NCBI GenBank assembly: GCA_002350845.1
Contig: DEFL01000008.1
Location: 20,758 to 84,757, forward strand
From: Christensenella sp. UBA2853
Lineage (GTDB): Bacteria; Bacillota; Clostridia; Christensenellales; Aristaeellaceae
Length of the DNA: 64,000 bases
Direction of reading: 5' to 3'
A program made the position numbers and the translations under genes. Shown piece after piece: positions 14,679-24,038 of the stretch (position 1 is the first letter of the stretch; the number at the start of each line of letters is the position of its first letter). Below the pieces are notes generated by a model, which was not told where the DNA came from, did no database searches, and was given only the letters and a program-made list of their open reading frames with translations.

Positions 14679-16466
14679 TCAGTTGAAATCTGTCCGGATC
14701 ACATAAAGCGTTGTGGTTTCAAAGGCTTCATTCCGCAGATCATAGCCTGCTGTCTTTCCTGATATCTGATTCCATGCATCCAGCACGGCTGAGATATCAC
14801 CTGTCAGTACAGGAAGAAGCCTTTCGGCCACGGTCTTTTCGGCACCGGTTATCGCTGTCAGAAGTGTGTCGGTGCCGCTGTCGTGCAGAGCCGCTGCGCC
14901 GCTTAAGAGGTCAGCAGCACCGGCTGCAGCCTGGTCGACCCCGGCTGTATAGGTTTTCAGCCCGGTCACGAAAGTGCCCACTTTGTTCAGCTCCTCCAGC
15001 AGACCCTGCAGGCTGTCGTGGGCTGCCTGTACCTGGGCCAGCTTTGCAGCAACTGTCTCGTCGGTGGCCAGCACCTGATCCGTATTGTCAGAAACCAGCT
15101 GTTCGATCTGCTCAGCGGTATGTGCTTCAATCAGTTCTTTGACTGTGTCTGTTTCCATCTGTGTATCGACAGCGGCCTGAATCTTCTGCTGTACCGTGTG
15201 TTCCACCTGACCGGCCCTGACGGCATTCAGATAGGTTTCGGCATTCATCTCCATGCCGGCTCCCACCAGCACCTGTTCAAGCACCTGTGCCTGAACGGTC
15301 TCGGTGACTGCGCTGCGAATCTTTCCTTCGCTGGCTTTTACCTGGGGTCTGACCACAGCTTCTACCTGGGAGCGGGCAGCGGCGGTTACCGTTTCGGTGT
15401 CAAACTGAGCGAGAAGAGATGTCAGGGTATCAGCATAATTGTCTGCAGTCAGTACCGGCACCTCAATGCCGGCCTCAGCAAGACCGGAAGCGGCCAGCTG
15501 CTGGTTCGCTGTTTCCAGAATGGCGGAGAAGATCGTGTCAGCGCCGCTGTTCAGTGCTTCACTGTTGGAACTGAGCGCTGCGAGGCCGGTACTCAGGGCT
15601 GATGCGCCTTCGGAAAGGGTCTGTGCGCCATTGTTCAGATCCTGAAGGCCGCTGTTCAGACGATTGATTTTGTCCGGGATCTCTTTTGTCTTTCCGGCAG
15701 TCTCCGGAAGAGGTTCACCGCTTTGAAGTGCATTGAGCAGGGTGATGACATCCTGCAGCTCAGCCCGGGGATTGAAATCCATCCGGCTGTCGACTTCACT
15801 CCATGCCTTTTGAATGGGATCGGCACTGGCAAAGGTCATCATCCAGCCCAGATCTGCATGGTTCCCATGATAGCGGATTGTGAAGGCGGAGGGCAGCTTC
15901 AGTGCGGCGTCGGCTCCGGGAACGGTCCAGCCCAGGACGACCTGTCTGCCGGAAAGAGAGAGTACCGTTCCGTTGTCTACCGTCAGATCGCTGATGCCGC
16001 TTTCAGGCAGAAGGATCACAGAGGCAGCAAGATGCGGCGCCATGTCAGGCTGGCCGCAGGTTACGGTCAGCACAATCTCTCCATCCTTATCCTTCAGCTG
16101 GGATACGGGGATCTCCTGACCGTCCAGCGTTGCTGTGACCACAGGCGTTACAGGCAGGGGCTTATCCGAGGTACCCTGATACGTGATCTCCTTTCCGCCG
16201 GCCTGCCAGGTCAGCGTCTGTCCATCCAGTGTGAAGGATTCATCTCCGGCCACGTTTTCAATACCGGTCAGCATGGTGCTGTCAGTCAGAACGTCCAGCT
16301 TCTCCGGGTTTTCCAGCCGAATACTGTCGGTCAGACTCTGAACCGAGCCGTCTGCGTTGAGGACGGCGTAAACACGCTCATGCCGGGCGTTCTCCGCAAA
16401 GGCTGTTACGCAGCTCATCACCATGACCAGCGCAATCAATGCAGAAACTATCCGTTTATTCATCAT
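14679..16466 (-). CDS. Secreted coiled-coil partner of an MMPL transporter (YhgE-like repeats)
   Basis: A 595-residue exported protein. Residues 1-24 form a signal peptide ending VTAFAEN. The first 240 residues are beta-rich. From about residue 265 the sequence is helical with the heptad style of YhgE/Pip-like proteins (LNNGAQTLSEGASALSTGL), then a long coiled coil rich in Gln, Val and Ala, and a closing segment with DLLSGAAALHDSGTDTL. It lies 20 bases after the MMPL gene on the same strand, the usual partnership in Firmicutes. It probably acts as an extracytoplasmic adaptor for the exporter (inference). No C-terminal membrane segment is seen, unlike true YhgE proteins. Confidence 0.7.
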   Translation of the reverse strand: MMNKRIVSALIALVMVMSCVTAFAENARHERVYAVLNADGSVQSLTDSIRLENPEKLDVLTDSTMLTGIENVAGDESFTLDGQTLTWQAGGKEITYQGTSDKPLPVTPVVTATLDGQEIPVSQLKDKDGEIVLTVTCGQPDMAPHLAASVILLPESGISDLTVDNGTVLSLSGRQVVLGWTVPGADAALKLPSAFTIRYHGNHADLGWMMTFASADPIQKAWSEVDSRMDFNPRAELQDVITLLNALQSGEPLPETAGKTKEIPDKINRLNSGLQDLNNGAQTLSEGASALSTGLAALSSNSEALNSGADTIFSAILETANQQLAASGLAEAGIEVPVLTADNYADTLTSLLAQFDTETVTAAARSQVEAVVRPQVKASEGKIRSAVTETVQAQVLEQVLVGAGMEMNAETYLNAVRAGQVEHTVQQKIQAAVDTQMETDTVKELIEAHTAEQIEQLVSDNTDQVLATDETVAAKLAQVQAAHDSLQGLLEELNKVGTFVTGLKTYTAGVDQAAAGAADLLSGAAALHDSGTDTLLTAITGAEKTVAERLLPVLTGDISAVLDAWNQISGKTAGYDLRNEAFETTTLYVIRTDFN

Positions 16467-16486
16467 GATCTTCCTTTCTTCCCGGA

Positions 16487-18553
16487 TCAGCGGGCGGCCT
16501 TCATATCAAAGGTCGTATGAACAATGAACTTATCGAGGAGCATCAGCACAGCAGGCAGTAGCAGGAGCACCACCGCCACGCTGAGCAGCGCGCCTCGGGC
16601 AATCAGATGGCACATGGAGGAAATAATATCGATATTGGCGTAGAGACCCACGCCGTAGGTTGCGGCAAAGAAGCCGATGCCGCTGACCAGAACGCTCTGC
16701 GCGGCAGAAGCGACGGCCTTTTCAATCGCTTCTTTCTTATCGAGCCCTGCAATCCTGTGCTGTTTATACCGTGTTGTCAGAAGGATCGCGTAGTCCACGG
16801 TCGCGCCAAGCTGAATGGTGGAAATCAGGATCGGGCCCACAAAAGGCAGCTCCGTTCCGGTGAAATAAGGGATGCAGAGATTTGCAGCGATGGCCAGCTC
16901 AATCACGCCCACCAGAATGACCGGCAGAGAGAACGATTTCTGCACCAGCAGGATGATGACAAAGATGGCAATGATTGAGATCAGGCTGACGACGGTGAAA
17001 TCATGGTCTGTGCAGGCGATCAGGTCCTTGGTGCATGGAGCTTCGCCGATGAGCATGCCGCCCTGGTCGTATTTTTTCAGGATGCCGTTGAGCGCATCGA
17101 TCTGCGCGTTGACTTCGTCGGAGGAGATGACATACTCAGAGTTGATCAGCATCAGCTGATAGCGGTCTCCCTTGACCAGTTCCAGCACTTCCTGAGGCAG
17201 GATGTTCTCGGGAATATCCGCGCCAAGCAGGCTGTCGATGCCGTACACGCTGGTAACGCCGTCCACCTGCTGCATTTCTGCGGTCATGCGGCGTACATCC
17301 GTCTGAGAGACGTCGGCATCGACCAGCAGCAGATGCGTGGTGGCCGTGTCGAAGGTCTCCTCCAGCTTCTGATTGGCAACGACAGAAGGCAGGTCCTGAG
17401 GCATTACCCTGCTCATGTCATAGTAGACATTCACATGACTGTAGCCATAGAAAGCAGGGATGCAGAGCAGCACCAGAAGCACAGCCAGCATTCTGTAATG
17501 TCTGGCGACAAAACGCCCAATGCCGCCCACATCCGGCAGCAGCGGCCGGTGACTGGTCTTTTCGATTGCTCCGTCCAGCAGGCGGATCACGCAGGGCAGC
17601 AGCACAATCGTTCCCAGCAGTCCCAGCACGACGCCTTTGCTCATCACAATGCCAAGGTCTTTGCCCAGGGTAAAGCTCATGAAACAAATGGAGATAAAGC
17701 CGGCAATGGTCGTCAGGCTCGACCCGAGAATCGAGGTGAAGGTCAGATGGATGGCTTTGGCCATCGCCTCATCCCTGTCCTCTGTCAGTGCCTTCTGCTC
17801 CTTGTAGCTGTGCCACAGGAAGATGGAATAGTCCAGCGTGACAGCCAGCTGCAGGACAGCAGCCACTGCCTTGGTGATATAGCTGATCTCACCCAGGAAG
17901 AAGTTCGAGCCCATGTTCCACAGGATGGATACGCCGATGCACAGCAGAAAGATCAGCGGGAGCAGGAAGGAATCCATCGTGATCATCAGGACCAGAGCGC
18001 ACAGCGCAACGGCGATGGCGACATAGGTGGCTTCCTGGGCTTCCACCAGTTCCTTGGTGTCGGTGACGACGGCGGACAGTCCGCTGACAAAACACTTTTC
18101 ACCAGCCACTTTCCGCACCTGCTGGATGGCTTCCATGGTGGCCTCCGAGGAGGAACCCTCATCGAAGAAGACGGCGGTCAGCATACAGTCACCGCGGCTG
18201 AATTTGCTGCGAAGATCCTCCGGAATGATCTCCAGCGGGAACTGTCCCCCGGTGAGGGAAGCATACCCGATGACGGAATCCACGTGGGGAATCTCCCTGA
18301 CGGCATTCTCCATGTCAGCCTGTTCCCGGATGTTCATTCCCTCGGTGACCAGCAGGGAAAACGCGCCTTTGCCGAAATCCTCCAGCAGTATCTCCTGACC
18401 TTTTACGGTCTCCAGGTCCTGCGGCAGGTAATAGAGTAAATCATATTTCGTTTTGGTGGCCGCCATACCAAGGACGGACGGCACAACCAATGCCAGACAC
18501 AGGATGATGATCAGCACCCGGTGCCGGACCATACCCTTTGTGAAGTTCTTCAC
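16487..18553 (-). CDS. MMPL/RND-family membrane exporter
   Basis: A 688-residue transporter of the MMPL superfamily, which exports lipids, peptides or drugs using the proton gradient. Two halves each have a membrane helix, an extracellular domain and a cluster of five helices. The family signature appears twice, DYSIFLWHSYKE (first half) and DYAILLTTRYKQ (second half). The start is GTG at 18553, with AAGGAGG 8 bases upstream; ATGs farther upstream would read through the promoter. It is followed by its coiled-coil partner and is divergent from a TetR gene, the classic layout of a regulated efflux unit. The substrate is unknown. Both Asp-Tyr pairs are intact, so it should be functional. Confidence 0.88.
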   Translation of the reverse strand: MKNFTKGMVRHRVLIIILCLALVVPSVLGMAATKTKYDLLYYLPQDLETVKGQEILLEDFGKGAFSLLVTEGMNIREQADMENAVREIPHVDSVIGYASLTGGQFPLEIIPEDLRSKFSRGDCMLTAVFFDEGSSSEATMEAIQQVRKVAGEKCFVSGLSAVVTDTKELVEAQEATYVAIAVALCALVLMITMDSFLLPLIFLLCIGVSILWNMGSNFFLGEISYITKAVAAVLQLAVTLDYSIFLWHSYKEQKALTEDRDEAMAKAIHLTFTSILGSSLTTIAGFISICFMSFTLGKDLGIVMSKGVVLGLLGTIVLLPCVIRLLDGAIEKTSHRPLLPDVGGIGRFVARHYRMLAVLLVLLCIPAFYGYSHVNVYYDMSRVMPQDLPSVVANQKLEETFDTATTHLLLVDADVSQTDVRRMTAEMQQVDGVTSVYGIDSLLGADIPENILPQEVLELVKGDRYQLMLINSEYVISSDEVNAQIDALNGILKKYDQGGMLIGEAPCTKDLIACTDHDFTVVSLISIIAIFVIILLVQKSFSLPVILVGVIELAIAANLCIPYFTGTELPFVGPILISTIQLGATVDYAILLTTRYKQHRIAGLDKKEAIEKAVASAAQSVLVSGIGFFAATYGVGLYANIDIISSMCHLIARGALLSVAVVLLLLPAVLMLLDKFIVHTTFDMKAAR

Positions 18554-18587
18554 GGTTTCAACCTCCTTGTCGAAACTGAACATGATG

Positions 18588-18639
18588 TTGACTATCTCAA
18601 CGATGAGGATTATAATCATAACGATGATTGATTTCAATC
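18588..18639. promoter_or_regulatory. Face-to-face divergent promoters with palindromes (mmpL/TetR control region)
   Basis: Plus strand: TTGACT (18588-18593), 17 bp, TATAAT (18611-18616), toward the TetR gene. Minus strand: TTGAAA (18632-18637), 17 bp, TATAAT (18609-18614), toward mmpL. The -10 boxes overlap within the palindrome GATTATAATC (18608-18617). A second perfect palindrome, GATTGATTTCAATC (18626-18639), covers the minus -35 and lies just downstream of the plus -10, a position suited to repression in both directions. Confidence 0.72.
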
Positions 18640-18704
18640 GACAATATGATTATCAGTCGTCTGTTAATCGACAAGGATTTCAAGAAAAAACAGTTATCCG
18701 ACAA
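18631..18704 (+). repeat. Three CGACAA repeats with exact 30-bp period
   Basis: ATTTCAATCGACAA, CTGTTAATCGACAA and CAGTTATCCGACAA start at 18631, 18661 and 18691. The shared TCGACAA/CCGACAA end is at identical offset in each. They lie in the leader between the plus promoter and the TetR start at 18738. They may be operator half-sites or mRNA elements. Confidence 0.5.
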
Positions 18705-18737
18705 AAATCGAAAAACTGTTGAGAAAGCAGGGAAAAC

Positions 18738-19325
18738 ATGGCTGAGGAGCTGAAAAAGGAAGACCGAAGGGTCAGGCGGACGAAAAAGCTGCTGACTCAG
18801 GCACTGACGGAACTGCTTCAAACAAAGCAGATCAACGAGATCACCGTGAAGGAACTGACGGACCTTGCGGATATGAACCGGGGAACCTTTTATCTGTACT
18901 ACAAGGATATTTTTGATATGCTCGAAAAAATCGAGGAAGAACTGTTTCAGAAGCTGGATGCCATCGCCCAGACCCACGAACACGGCGATCTCACCGAGCA
19001 GGTCAAGCCCATCCTTCTGGATCTGTTCCATTTCATTAATGAAAACCAGGACATGTGCCGCGTGCTGCTCAGCCCCCACGGAGATATGAATTTCCTTCAC
19101 CGCCTGTATGAGGCCATCCGGGAGCGGTGCCACGAGATCTGGGGGGATCAGGTTGGCAGCGTCAGTGAAAAGGAATTCGACTATCGGTACAGTTTTGTGG
19201 TGTTTGGCTGTGCGGGAATGATTCGCGCCTGGGTGAACAGGAACTGTCAGGAAACAGACATGCAGATGGCGGAGCTGGCGGACAGGATGATTCGCCGCGG
19301 CACGATAGATCCCGCTGGCTGCTGA
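18738..19325 (+). CDS. TetR-family regulator of the MMPL exporter
   Basis: A 195-residue repressor-type protein. The HTH is INEITVKELTDLADMNRGTF followed by YLYYKDIFDML (about residues 33-63), a form seen in clostridial TetR proteins with the TetR_C_33-like helical C-terminus. The ATG at 18738 is preceded by AGCAGGGA at 6 bases. It is divergent from mmpL over a 184-base region with overlapping promoters and palindromes, so it very likely represses both itself and the exporter (inference from layout). The C-terminal domain has a Cys pair (VFGCAGMI and NRNCQE) of unknown meaning. The ligand is not predictable. Confidence 0.88.
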   Translation: MAEELKKEDRRVRRTKKLLTQALTELLQTKQINEITVKELTDLADMNRGTFYLYYKDIFDMLEKIEEELFQKLDAIAQTHEHGDLTEQVKPILLDLFHFINENQDMCRVLLSPHGDMNFLHRLYEAIRERCHEIWGDQVGSVSEKEFDYRYSFVVFGCAGMIRAWVNRNCQETDMQMAELADRMIRRGTIDPAGC

Positions 19326-19410
19326 ATGGCAGCGTGTGAAACCTGTCAGATGATGAAATGCAGAACACTGTATAAAGTGGCTGTTCAACGATCGGGTCCC
19401 CACAACAACA

Positions 19411-19450
19411 GACGCCGGGAGGCATCAAAAGCTTCCCGGCGTTTTCTTTT
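19411..19450. terminator. Terminator between convergent genes
   Basis: GACGCCGGGA pairs with TCCCGGCGT around an A-rich loop, and TTTTCTTTT follows on the plus strand. It ends the TetR transcript. The minus-strand gene at 19522 lies just beyond. Confidence 0.8.
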
Positions 19451-19521
19451 GGTTTGAAGGAGAACGCTGGAGGAGAAGAGCGGACATCATGCATGCGGAC
19501 CGGTCTTATCAGACCTTCTGC

Positions 19522-21591
19522 TCAGCCGTTTTGTTCTCTTTCGCGTTTCATTTTTTCTTTGTCTTCATGGAAATCAAGATAACCGGCATCCGGATAGGAA
19601 TATTCACCGCGGTAATTGGAAGCATTGTAAGTCGGGAACTGAACCGGTTTTCTGCAGCCCGGCTTTGGCGCGTCCTCCTGGGTGTAAATGAACATCCGAT
19701 GATAGTCCCAGCAGATCAGTTCATCCCGCTCATCCCCGGTGATCTGCAGCGTCTCACAGCACAGTGTGGGGTGCCCGTCATCCGGGAAGGCCACTGCACG
19801 AATGCCGTTTCCGTTCATCAGCCCGCCGCGGTGCGGATCGGCATTGGTGAGGATCAGATCGGTTCCGTCGCCGTCCCAGTTCACCGGAGCGACGATATTG
19901 CCGTTCATTTCGTTTTCCATCTCCCAGAGGGGACGGCCGTCCTGATCATACAGAAGAAGGACGCCCTGGTGTCCCCAGAAAGTGGTTACCGCAATCTGCA
20001 GTCCATCCAGTTCCGGACGATAGTTTGCGACCGAAACCCGCTGTGCGTGGCCGATCAGATCTCGATTCAGAATATGCCCGTACATATCCCCGACAAAGAA
20101 TCCCTGGGTGCCGGAGACACAGGCAAAATAACCGTGCAGATCATCTTTCTTCCATTTTCCGGCCACGATTTCATCTGTGTGGTCCTCTGTCAGCGGATAC
20201 GCCCAGAGCTCACTCCCGTCGGAATCCAGCAGACGATATCCAACCAGCAGCTCATCCTTTCCATCCCCGTCCACATCCACGGGGAGCGGGCAGTGCCCGG
20301 TGTTTGTCGGGCTCTTATAATGCCACAGAACATTCAGCTGATCATCAAGTGCCCACAGCCGACAGTACCGGTCCTTGATCAGAATATCTCTCGGCTGGTC
20401 CAGCCCGCGGAAGTTGCAGATCCGGATCCCGTCGGGGTTCAGCCTTGTGAAGGCGTAGGTGCCGTAGGGAGCGCCGATCAGTCTGTCATCTTCCTGATCC
20501 GCGATGGGCGTCCTGCAACTCTTTTTGATCTTTCCGGTCGCACCGTCCAGAATCAGAATCTGAAAATCCCATCCGCAAATGACCTCATCCCGGCCGTCTC
20601 CGTCGATATCATAGACCTGAAACGGCATGTCGGCGGAAACCTTGCCCAGGATCTCTGTCTGATCGGAAGGCTCTCCCTTCTGCCACAGGACATGTCCATC
20701 CAGGTCAATCGCCGTCAGGCAGGAAATAAAACCATAGGCATCCCGGCTCACCCGCTTCTGCATCTGTGCCAGCACGATCTGCCAGCTGTCTCCTCCCAGC
20801 AGATGCCCGAAACGGATCTGGCGTGCGGTACCAAAGTTTCCAAGGTCAATGGTTTTCCACAGTTTCATCCGCGGATGCCGGGCCATCTCGGCCGCTTCCT
20901 CTGCCTTCGCAGCCTGCTCGCGCTGACACAGGGCTTGGTACTCCGCTTCTGTCACGGCGACTTTAAAATCTGTGAACCGGGTCGGACAGTCCGCCGTGAT
21001 GCCCAGCTTGCCTCCGCGTGCAACCAGCGGATGGTCCAGTGACAGGATCAGCTGTTCATTGAGATAGCAATCCACATGCTCTCCCTGGCAGCTGATCCGC
21101 ATCCGGTACAGGGTATCACTGTCCGAGGCACAATCCGCCTGCGCAAGGACGGTCAGCTCCTCTTTATGCCGATAACAGAGGCGTACCGTTGTCCGGTCTT
21201 CCAGGCTGAAAACGAGTGTATCCATGGAATGGTTCATGCAGAAGGCCAGCCCGGCCATTCCCCGCAGAGACAGCCGGCGGACGGTGACCTCCGCATCGTA
21301 GTTTCTCCAGCTGGTCCTGCCTGTCTGCAGGGTCGGAAACATCCGGTGCGGGTGATTCTTCTCCACCCGCATGCACTCCATCGCATGCCGTCCGTCCTGC
21401 TCGGTAATCAGCCAGGTGGGGCCAGTGCCGTTCCAGGTGTAGTTGGTGACCTGATCCACCCAGATCCCGCAGTCGCCCTTTTCTACGATATACTGATACT
21501 CTCCCATGGCGGAATGATCACGATCGTAGGGAAACTCACCGATGGGAAAGCCCCTGAAATCATCCTGCGCCAGAATATGTTCCCTGTTCAT
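19522..21591 (-). CDS. FG-GAP/VCBS beta-propeller protein with N-terminal LamG-like domain
   Basis: A 689-residue protein with no signal peptide. The N-terminal part (to about 215) is a jelly-roll of DUF1080 or LamG type: WLITEQDGRHAM, RRLSLRGMAGLAF, then LGITADCPTRFTDFKV. The rest is a propeller with calcium-binding loops DIDGDGRDEVICG, DVDGDGKDELLVG and NWDGDGTDLILTN, as in FG-GAP/VCBS repeats and in rhamnogalacturonan lyases of family PL11. Catalytic identity is not proven. Its ATG overlaps the response-regulator stop (ATGA), so it is translationally coupled as the last gene of a sugar-uptake operon. A cytoplasmic or unconventionally exported enzyme acting on imported oligosaccharide, possibly a rhamnogalacturonan fragment, is a reasonable guess. 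Confidence 0.68.
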   Translation of the reverse strand: MNREHILAQDDFRGFPIGEFPYDRDHSAMGEYQYIVEKGDCGIWVDQVTNYTWNGTGPTWLITEQDGRHAMECMRVEKNHPHRMFPTLQTGRTSWRNYDAEVTVRRLSLRGMAGLAFCMNHSMDTLVFSLEDRTTVRLCYRHKEELTVLAQADCASDSDTLYRMRISCQGEHVDCYLNEQLILSLDHPLVARGGKLGITADCPTRFTDFKVAVTEAEYQALCQREQAAKAEEAAEMARHPRMKLWKTIDLGNFGTARQIRFGHLLGGDSWQIVLAQMQKRVSRDAYGFISCLTAIDLDGHVLWQKGEPSDQTEILGKVSADMPFQVYDIDGDGRDEVICGWDFQILILDGATGKIKKSCRTPIADQEDDRLIGAPYGTYAFTRLNPDGIRICNFRGLDQPRDILIKDRYCRLWALDDQLNVLWHYKSPTNTGHCPLPVDVDGDGKDELLVGYRLLDSDGSELWAYPLTEDHTDEIVAGKWKKDDLHGYFACVSGTQGFFVGDMYGHILNRDLIGHAQRVSVANYRPELDGLQIAVTTFWGHQGVLLLYDQDGRPLWEMENEMNGNIVAPVNWDGDGTDLILTNADPHRGGLMNGNGIRAVAFPDDGHPTLCCETLQITGDERDELICWDYHRMFIYTQEDAPKPGCRKPVQFPTYNASNYRGEYSYPDAGYLDFHEDKEKMKREREQNG

Positions 21592-22334
21592 GTTGATGAT
21601 CCCCTGCCTTTCTCTTCTGTCCCCTGCCGATAAGCAAAGGGAGTGATTCCCTCATACTCACGGAAGGCGGTCACAAAATGCTGCGCGTTCACGTAACCGA
21701 TCTGATCGGCGATTTCATACACCTTCAGGCTGGTTCCCCGAAGCAGCTCCTTGGCACGTTCCATTCGGAGCTGACGGTGGTAATCCACAAAATTCTGCCC
21801 CGTTTTCTCCTTAAAGTATCGGGACAGATAGGCAGGATTCATCTGCATGTACTCCGCTACGCTGGAAAGCGATACCTGTTCGCTCAGATGAGCGATCATA
21901 AACTGGCGGATCCTTTCCACTGGTGTTCCCTGCTGGTCTTCCTCCTGCTTTTCACGGCGGGAAAGAATCCTTTCCACGGCGATCTTTACCTTCGAGATGA
22001 CATCCCGGGGGAATACGGGCTTTGTAATATAGGCCAGCACACCCAGCTCCAGGGCTCTCCGGGCATACGCAAAATCCTCATGGGCTGTGAAAATAATGCA
22101 TTCGCAGTCCGGAAGCTTTTTCCGGATCTCCTCGATGGCATCCAGACCGCTCAGTCCTGGCATGCGGATATCCACAAGAAGGATATCCGCGTGCGATGCA
22201 AGCGCCTTCTGTACCAGGGACAGTCCGTCCCCGACACAGTCTGTGACCGTAACCCCCAGGGCATCCCAGTCGATTGCATCCCGGAGCCCGTTCCGGACAA
22301 TGGCTTCATCGTCCGCAATCATCAATGAAATCAT
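21588..22334 (-). CDS. AraC-type response regulator (YesN-like)
   Basis: A 248-residue response regulator. The receiver domain has the acidic pair in MIADDEAIVRNG, the phospho-acceptor Asp in ILLVDIRMPG and the conserved Lys in YITKPV. A linker near 125-145 leads to two AraC HTH motifs (VSLSSVAEYMQMNPAYLSRY and YEIADQIGYVNAQHFVTAF). It overlaps both neighbours by four bases (ATGA), so kinase, regulator and propeller gene are tightly coupled. YesN proteins usually activate the sugar transporter and enzyme genes they lie beside; here that would be the operon starting at 27453. Confidence 0.92.
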   Translation of the reverse strand: MISLMIADDEAIVRNGLRDAIDWDALGVTVTDCVGDGLSLVQKALASHADILLVDIRMPGLSGLDAIEEIRKKLPDCECIIFTAHEDFAYARRALELGVLAYITKPVFPRDVISKVKIAVERILSRREKQEEDQQGTPVERIRQFMIAHLSEQVSLSSVAEYMQMNPAYLSRYFKEKTGQNFVDYHRQLRMERAKELLRGTSLKVYEIADQIGYVNAQHFVTAFREYEGITPFAYRQGTEEKGRGSST

Positions 22335-24016
22335 GCTTCTCCCTCCACCGGAAGAATCAGAGATACTTTCGTGCCTTCCCCGGGTGTGCTGTCGATGTAG
22401 ATTTCCGCTTTTTCGCCGTAGCGCAGCTTCAGCAGGAGCGAGATATTGACCAGCGCAAAGAACCGGCTGGAGGGTTCCTGCGCGTCAGCCATCGCCGAGC
22501 GGATTTCTTCCAGCAGCTCTGCAGGGATGCCACACCCGTTATCCTGTACGGTGATCCACACCTGCTCCCCCTGAAGCTCCGCGTTGAGCTCCACGTGTCC
22601 ACGTCTGTCCAGATTCTGAAAGCCGTGAACGATCGCGTTCTCCACCAGCGGCTGCAGGATCATGTTCGGCACACGGCAGGTCTGCGCCTCGTCTGAAAGA
22701 CGGACCTCCAGGTCGAAGGTGTCACCGAACCTCATTTTCTGAATCACGGCATAGCAGGACAGCTGCCGCTCGTTTTCCAGCAGAAGAATATCCTTTTCCC
22801 CGCCGTTGAGGGCTGTCCGATAGTATCCGGCGGTCGCTTCCACCAGGCTCTCCAGCGCTTCATACTGCTTCTGTTCGGTCAGCCAGATCATGTTGTTGAA
22901 GATATTATACAGGAAATGCGGGCGGATCTGCATCATCAGCAGGCGGGTTTCCAGTTCCTTCGCGCGGGTCTTTTCATCCACAAGCGCCGTGAGCGTCTGA
23001 TCCAGATGCTCCGTCATATGGTTAAACCCGCGGTTCAGGTCGCCGAAGATCGGGTCTTCGGTCTGCTCGATCGGTTCTGTCAGGCGGCCACTTTCCACGG
23101 CCCGAAAGCCGGCAAGCAGCCGGTTTACCGGTCGGGCAACGCGCTGCTCGGAGATGAGGACGATCATCGCAAAGCCCAAAAGGAACAGCAGTGCCACAAA
23201 ACCGATAAAGAGAAAGAGCCTTCTCGAAAGCAGCATCTGCCAGTTGTACTGAAAACTGTATTTGGCGCTGAACGGATCCATCTCTGCGCTCTTTTCCAGC
23301 AGCTGCTGGCCTTCCATCGATTCCGGCAATCTGCCCGCGATCTGGGTCTCCCCGAAAAAGATCGCCGTGCTTTCGTTTTCCAGCGCGATGGCCGTATACT
23401 TTTCAAAATTGGCATAGGGCACGGACACCAGCATGAGGGCTTTGACTTTCCCCGAATACAGGCTTCGGACAGGTTGCACATGCGTCAGGTAACGGGCATT
23501 GCGGGTCCTGGCAACCAGTTTTGGTTCTCTTCCCTGATATGTGTCCGTCCAGAATCCATTCCCTGCTTTGGTGAGGAATTCCTCATACACGGCGGCGTCC
23601 TGGTCCTCCAGGTGATAGAACACACCCTGGGAGGAAGTCACCAGTGTCTTTGTGCTGAGCACATACAGATCGATGGCATGGAGGCCGTAGGGCCCCATCT
23701 GGTATTCGCTGAGCAGATCCCGCCCGTCCGCGTAGACCAGATAATCGATCCGGCTCCGTTCCACCAGCAGATTCTGCAGCCGTTCGCTCAGGAAAAGGGT
23801 ATTCTCCACATCCTCGATTTCCTGAAGATACCGCTCTACCTGAAGCAGTTCCTGCGAAAGAAGATGCTCCCGCTCTGTCCGGACCTCATCCCGCATTTTA
23901 TCGGCCGCATAGAGAATATAGATGCCATGGAGCATCAGGGCGCAAACAAGCAGGACGGCGAGAAAACAGAGATAGATTCCGCCCATCCGCAGATGTTTTC
24001 CCGTTCGTCCTGCCAT
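22331..24016 (-). CDS. Sensor histidine kinase (YesM-like)
   Basis: A 561-residue membrane sensor kinase. Order: membrane helix (about 12-35), extracellular sensor domain (about 40-245), second helix (LFLFIGFVALLFLLGFAMIV), HAMP domain (RPVNRLLAGFRAVESGRL), His kinase domain with the phospho-His in QIRPHFLYNIFNNM, N box ILQPLVENAIVHGF and G box DNGCGIP. The ATG at 24016 is chosen because GAGGGAG lies 6 bases before it; the one at 24031 lacks a site. It follows the solute-binding-protein gene after a terminator-like hairpin and overlaps the response regulator by four bases. It probably senses sugar, perhaps through the solute-binding protein (inference). Confidence 0.92.
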   Translation of the reverse strand: MAGRTGKHLRMGGIYLCFLAVLLVCALMLHGIYILYAADKMRDEVRTEREHLLSQELLQVERYLQEIEDVENTLFLSERLQNLLVERSRIDYLVYADGRDLLSEYQMGPYGLHAIDLYVLSTKTLVTSSQGVFYHLEDQDAAVYEEFLTKAGNGFWTDTYQGREPKLVARTRNARYLTHVQPVRSLYSGKVKALMLVSVPYANFEKYTAIALENESTAIFFGETQIAGRLPESMEGQQLLEKSAEMDPFSAKYSFQYNWQMLLSRRLFLFIGFVALLFLLGFAMIVLISEQRVARPVNRLLAGFRAVESGRLTEPIEQTEDPIFGDLNRGFNHMTEHLDQTLTALVDEKTRAKELETRLLMMQIRPHFLYNIFNNMIWLTEQKQYEALESLVEATAGYYRTALNGGEKDILLLENERQLSCYAVIQKMRFGDTFDLEVRLSDEAQTCRVPNMILQPLVENAIVHGFQNLDRRGHVELNAELQGEQVWITVQDNGCGIPAELLEEIRSAMADAQEPSSRFFALVNISLLLKLRYGEKAEIYIDSTPGEGTKVSLILPVEGEA

Positions 24017-24038
24017 GTCAAGCTCCCTCATTTCAAAG

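Noticed and set aside
18631..18704. CRISPR-like reading of the 30-bp-period repeats
   Set aside because: Only three units, repeats of about 14 bp, spacers of about 16 bp and no cas genes; better explained as operator or leader elements.
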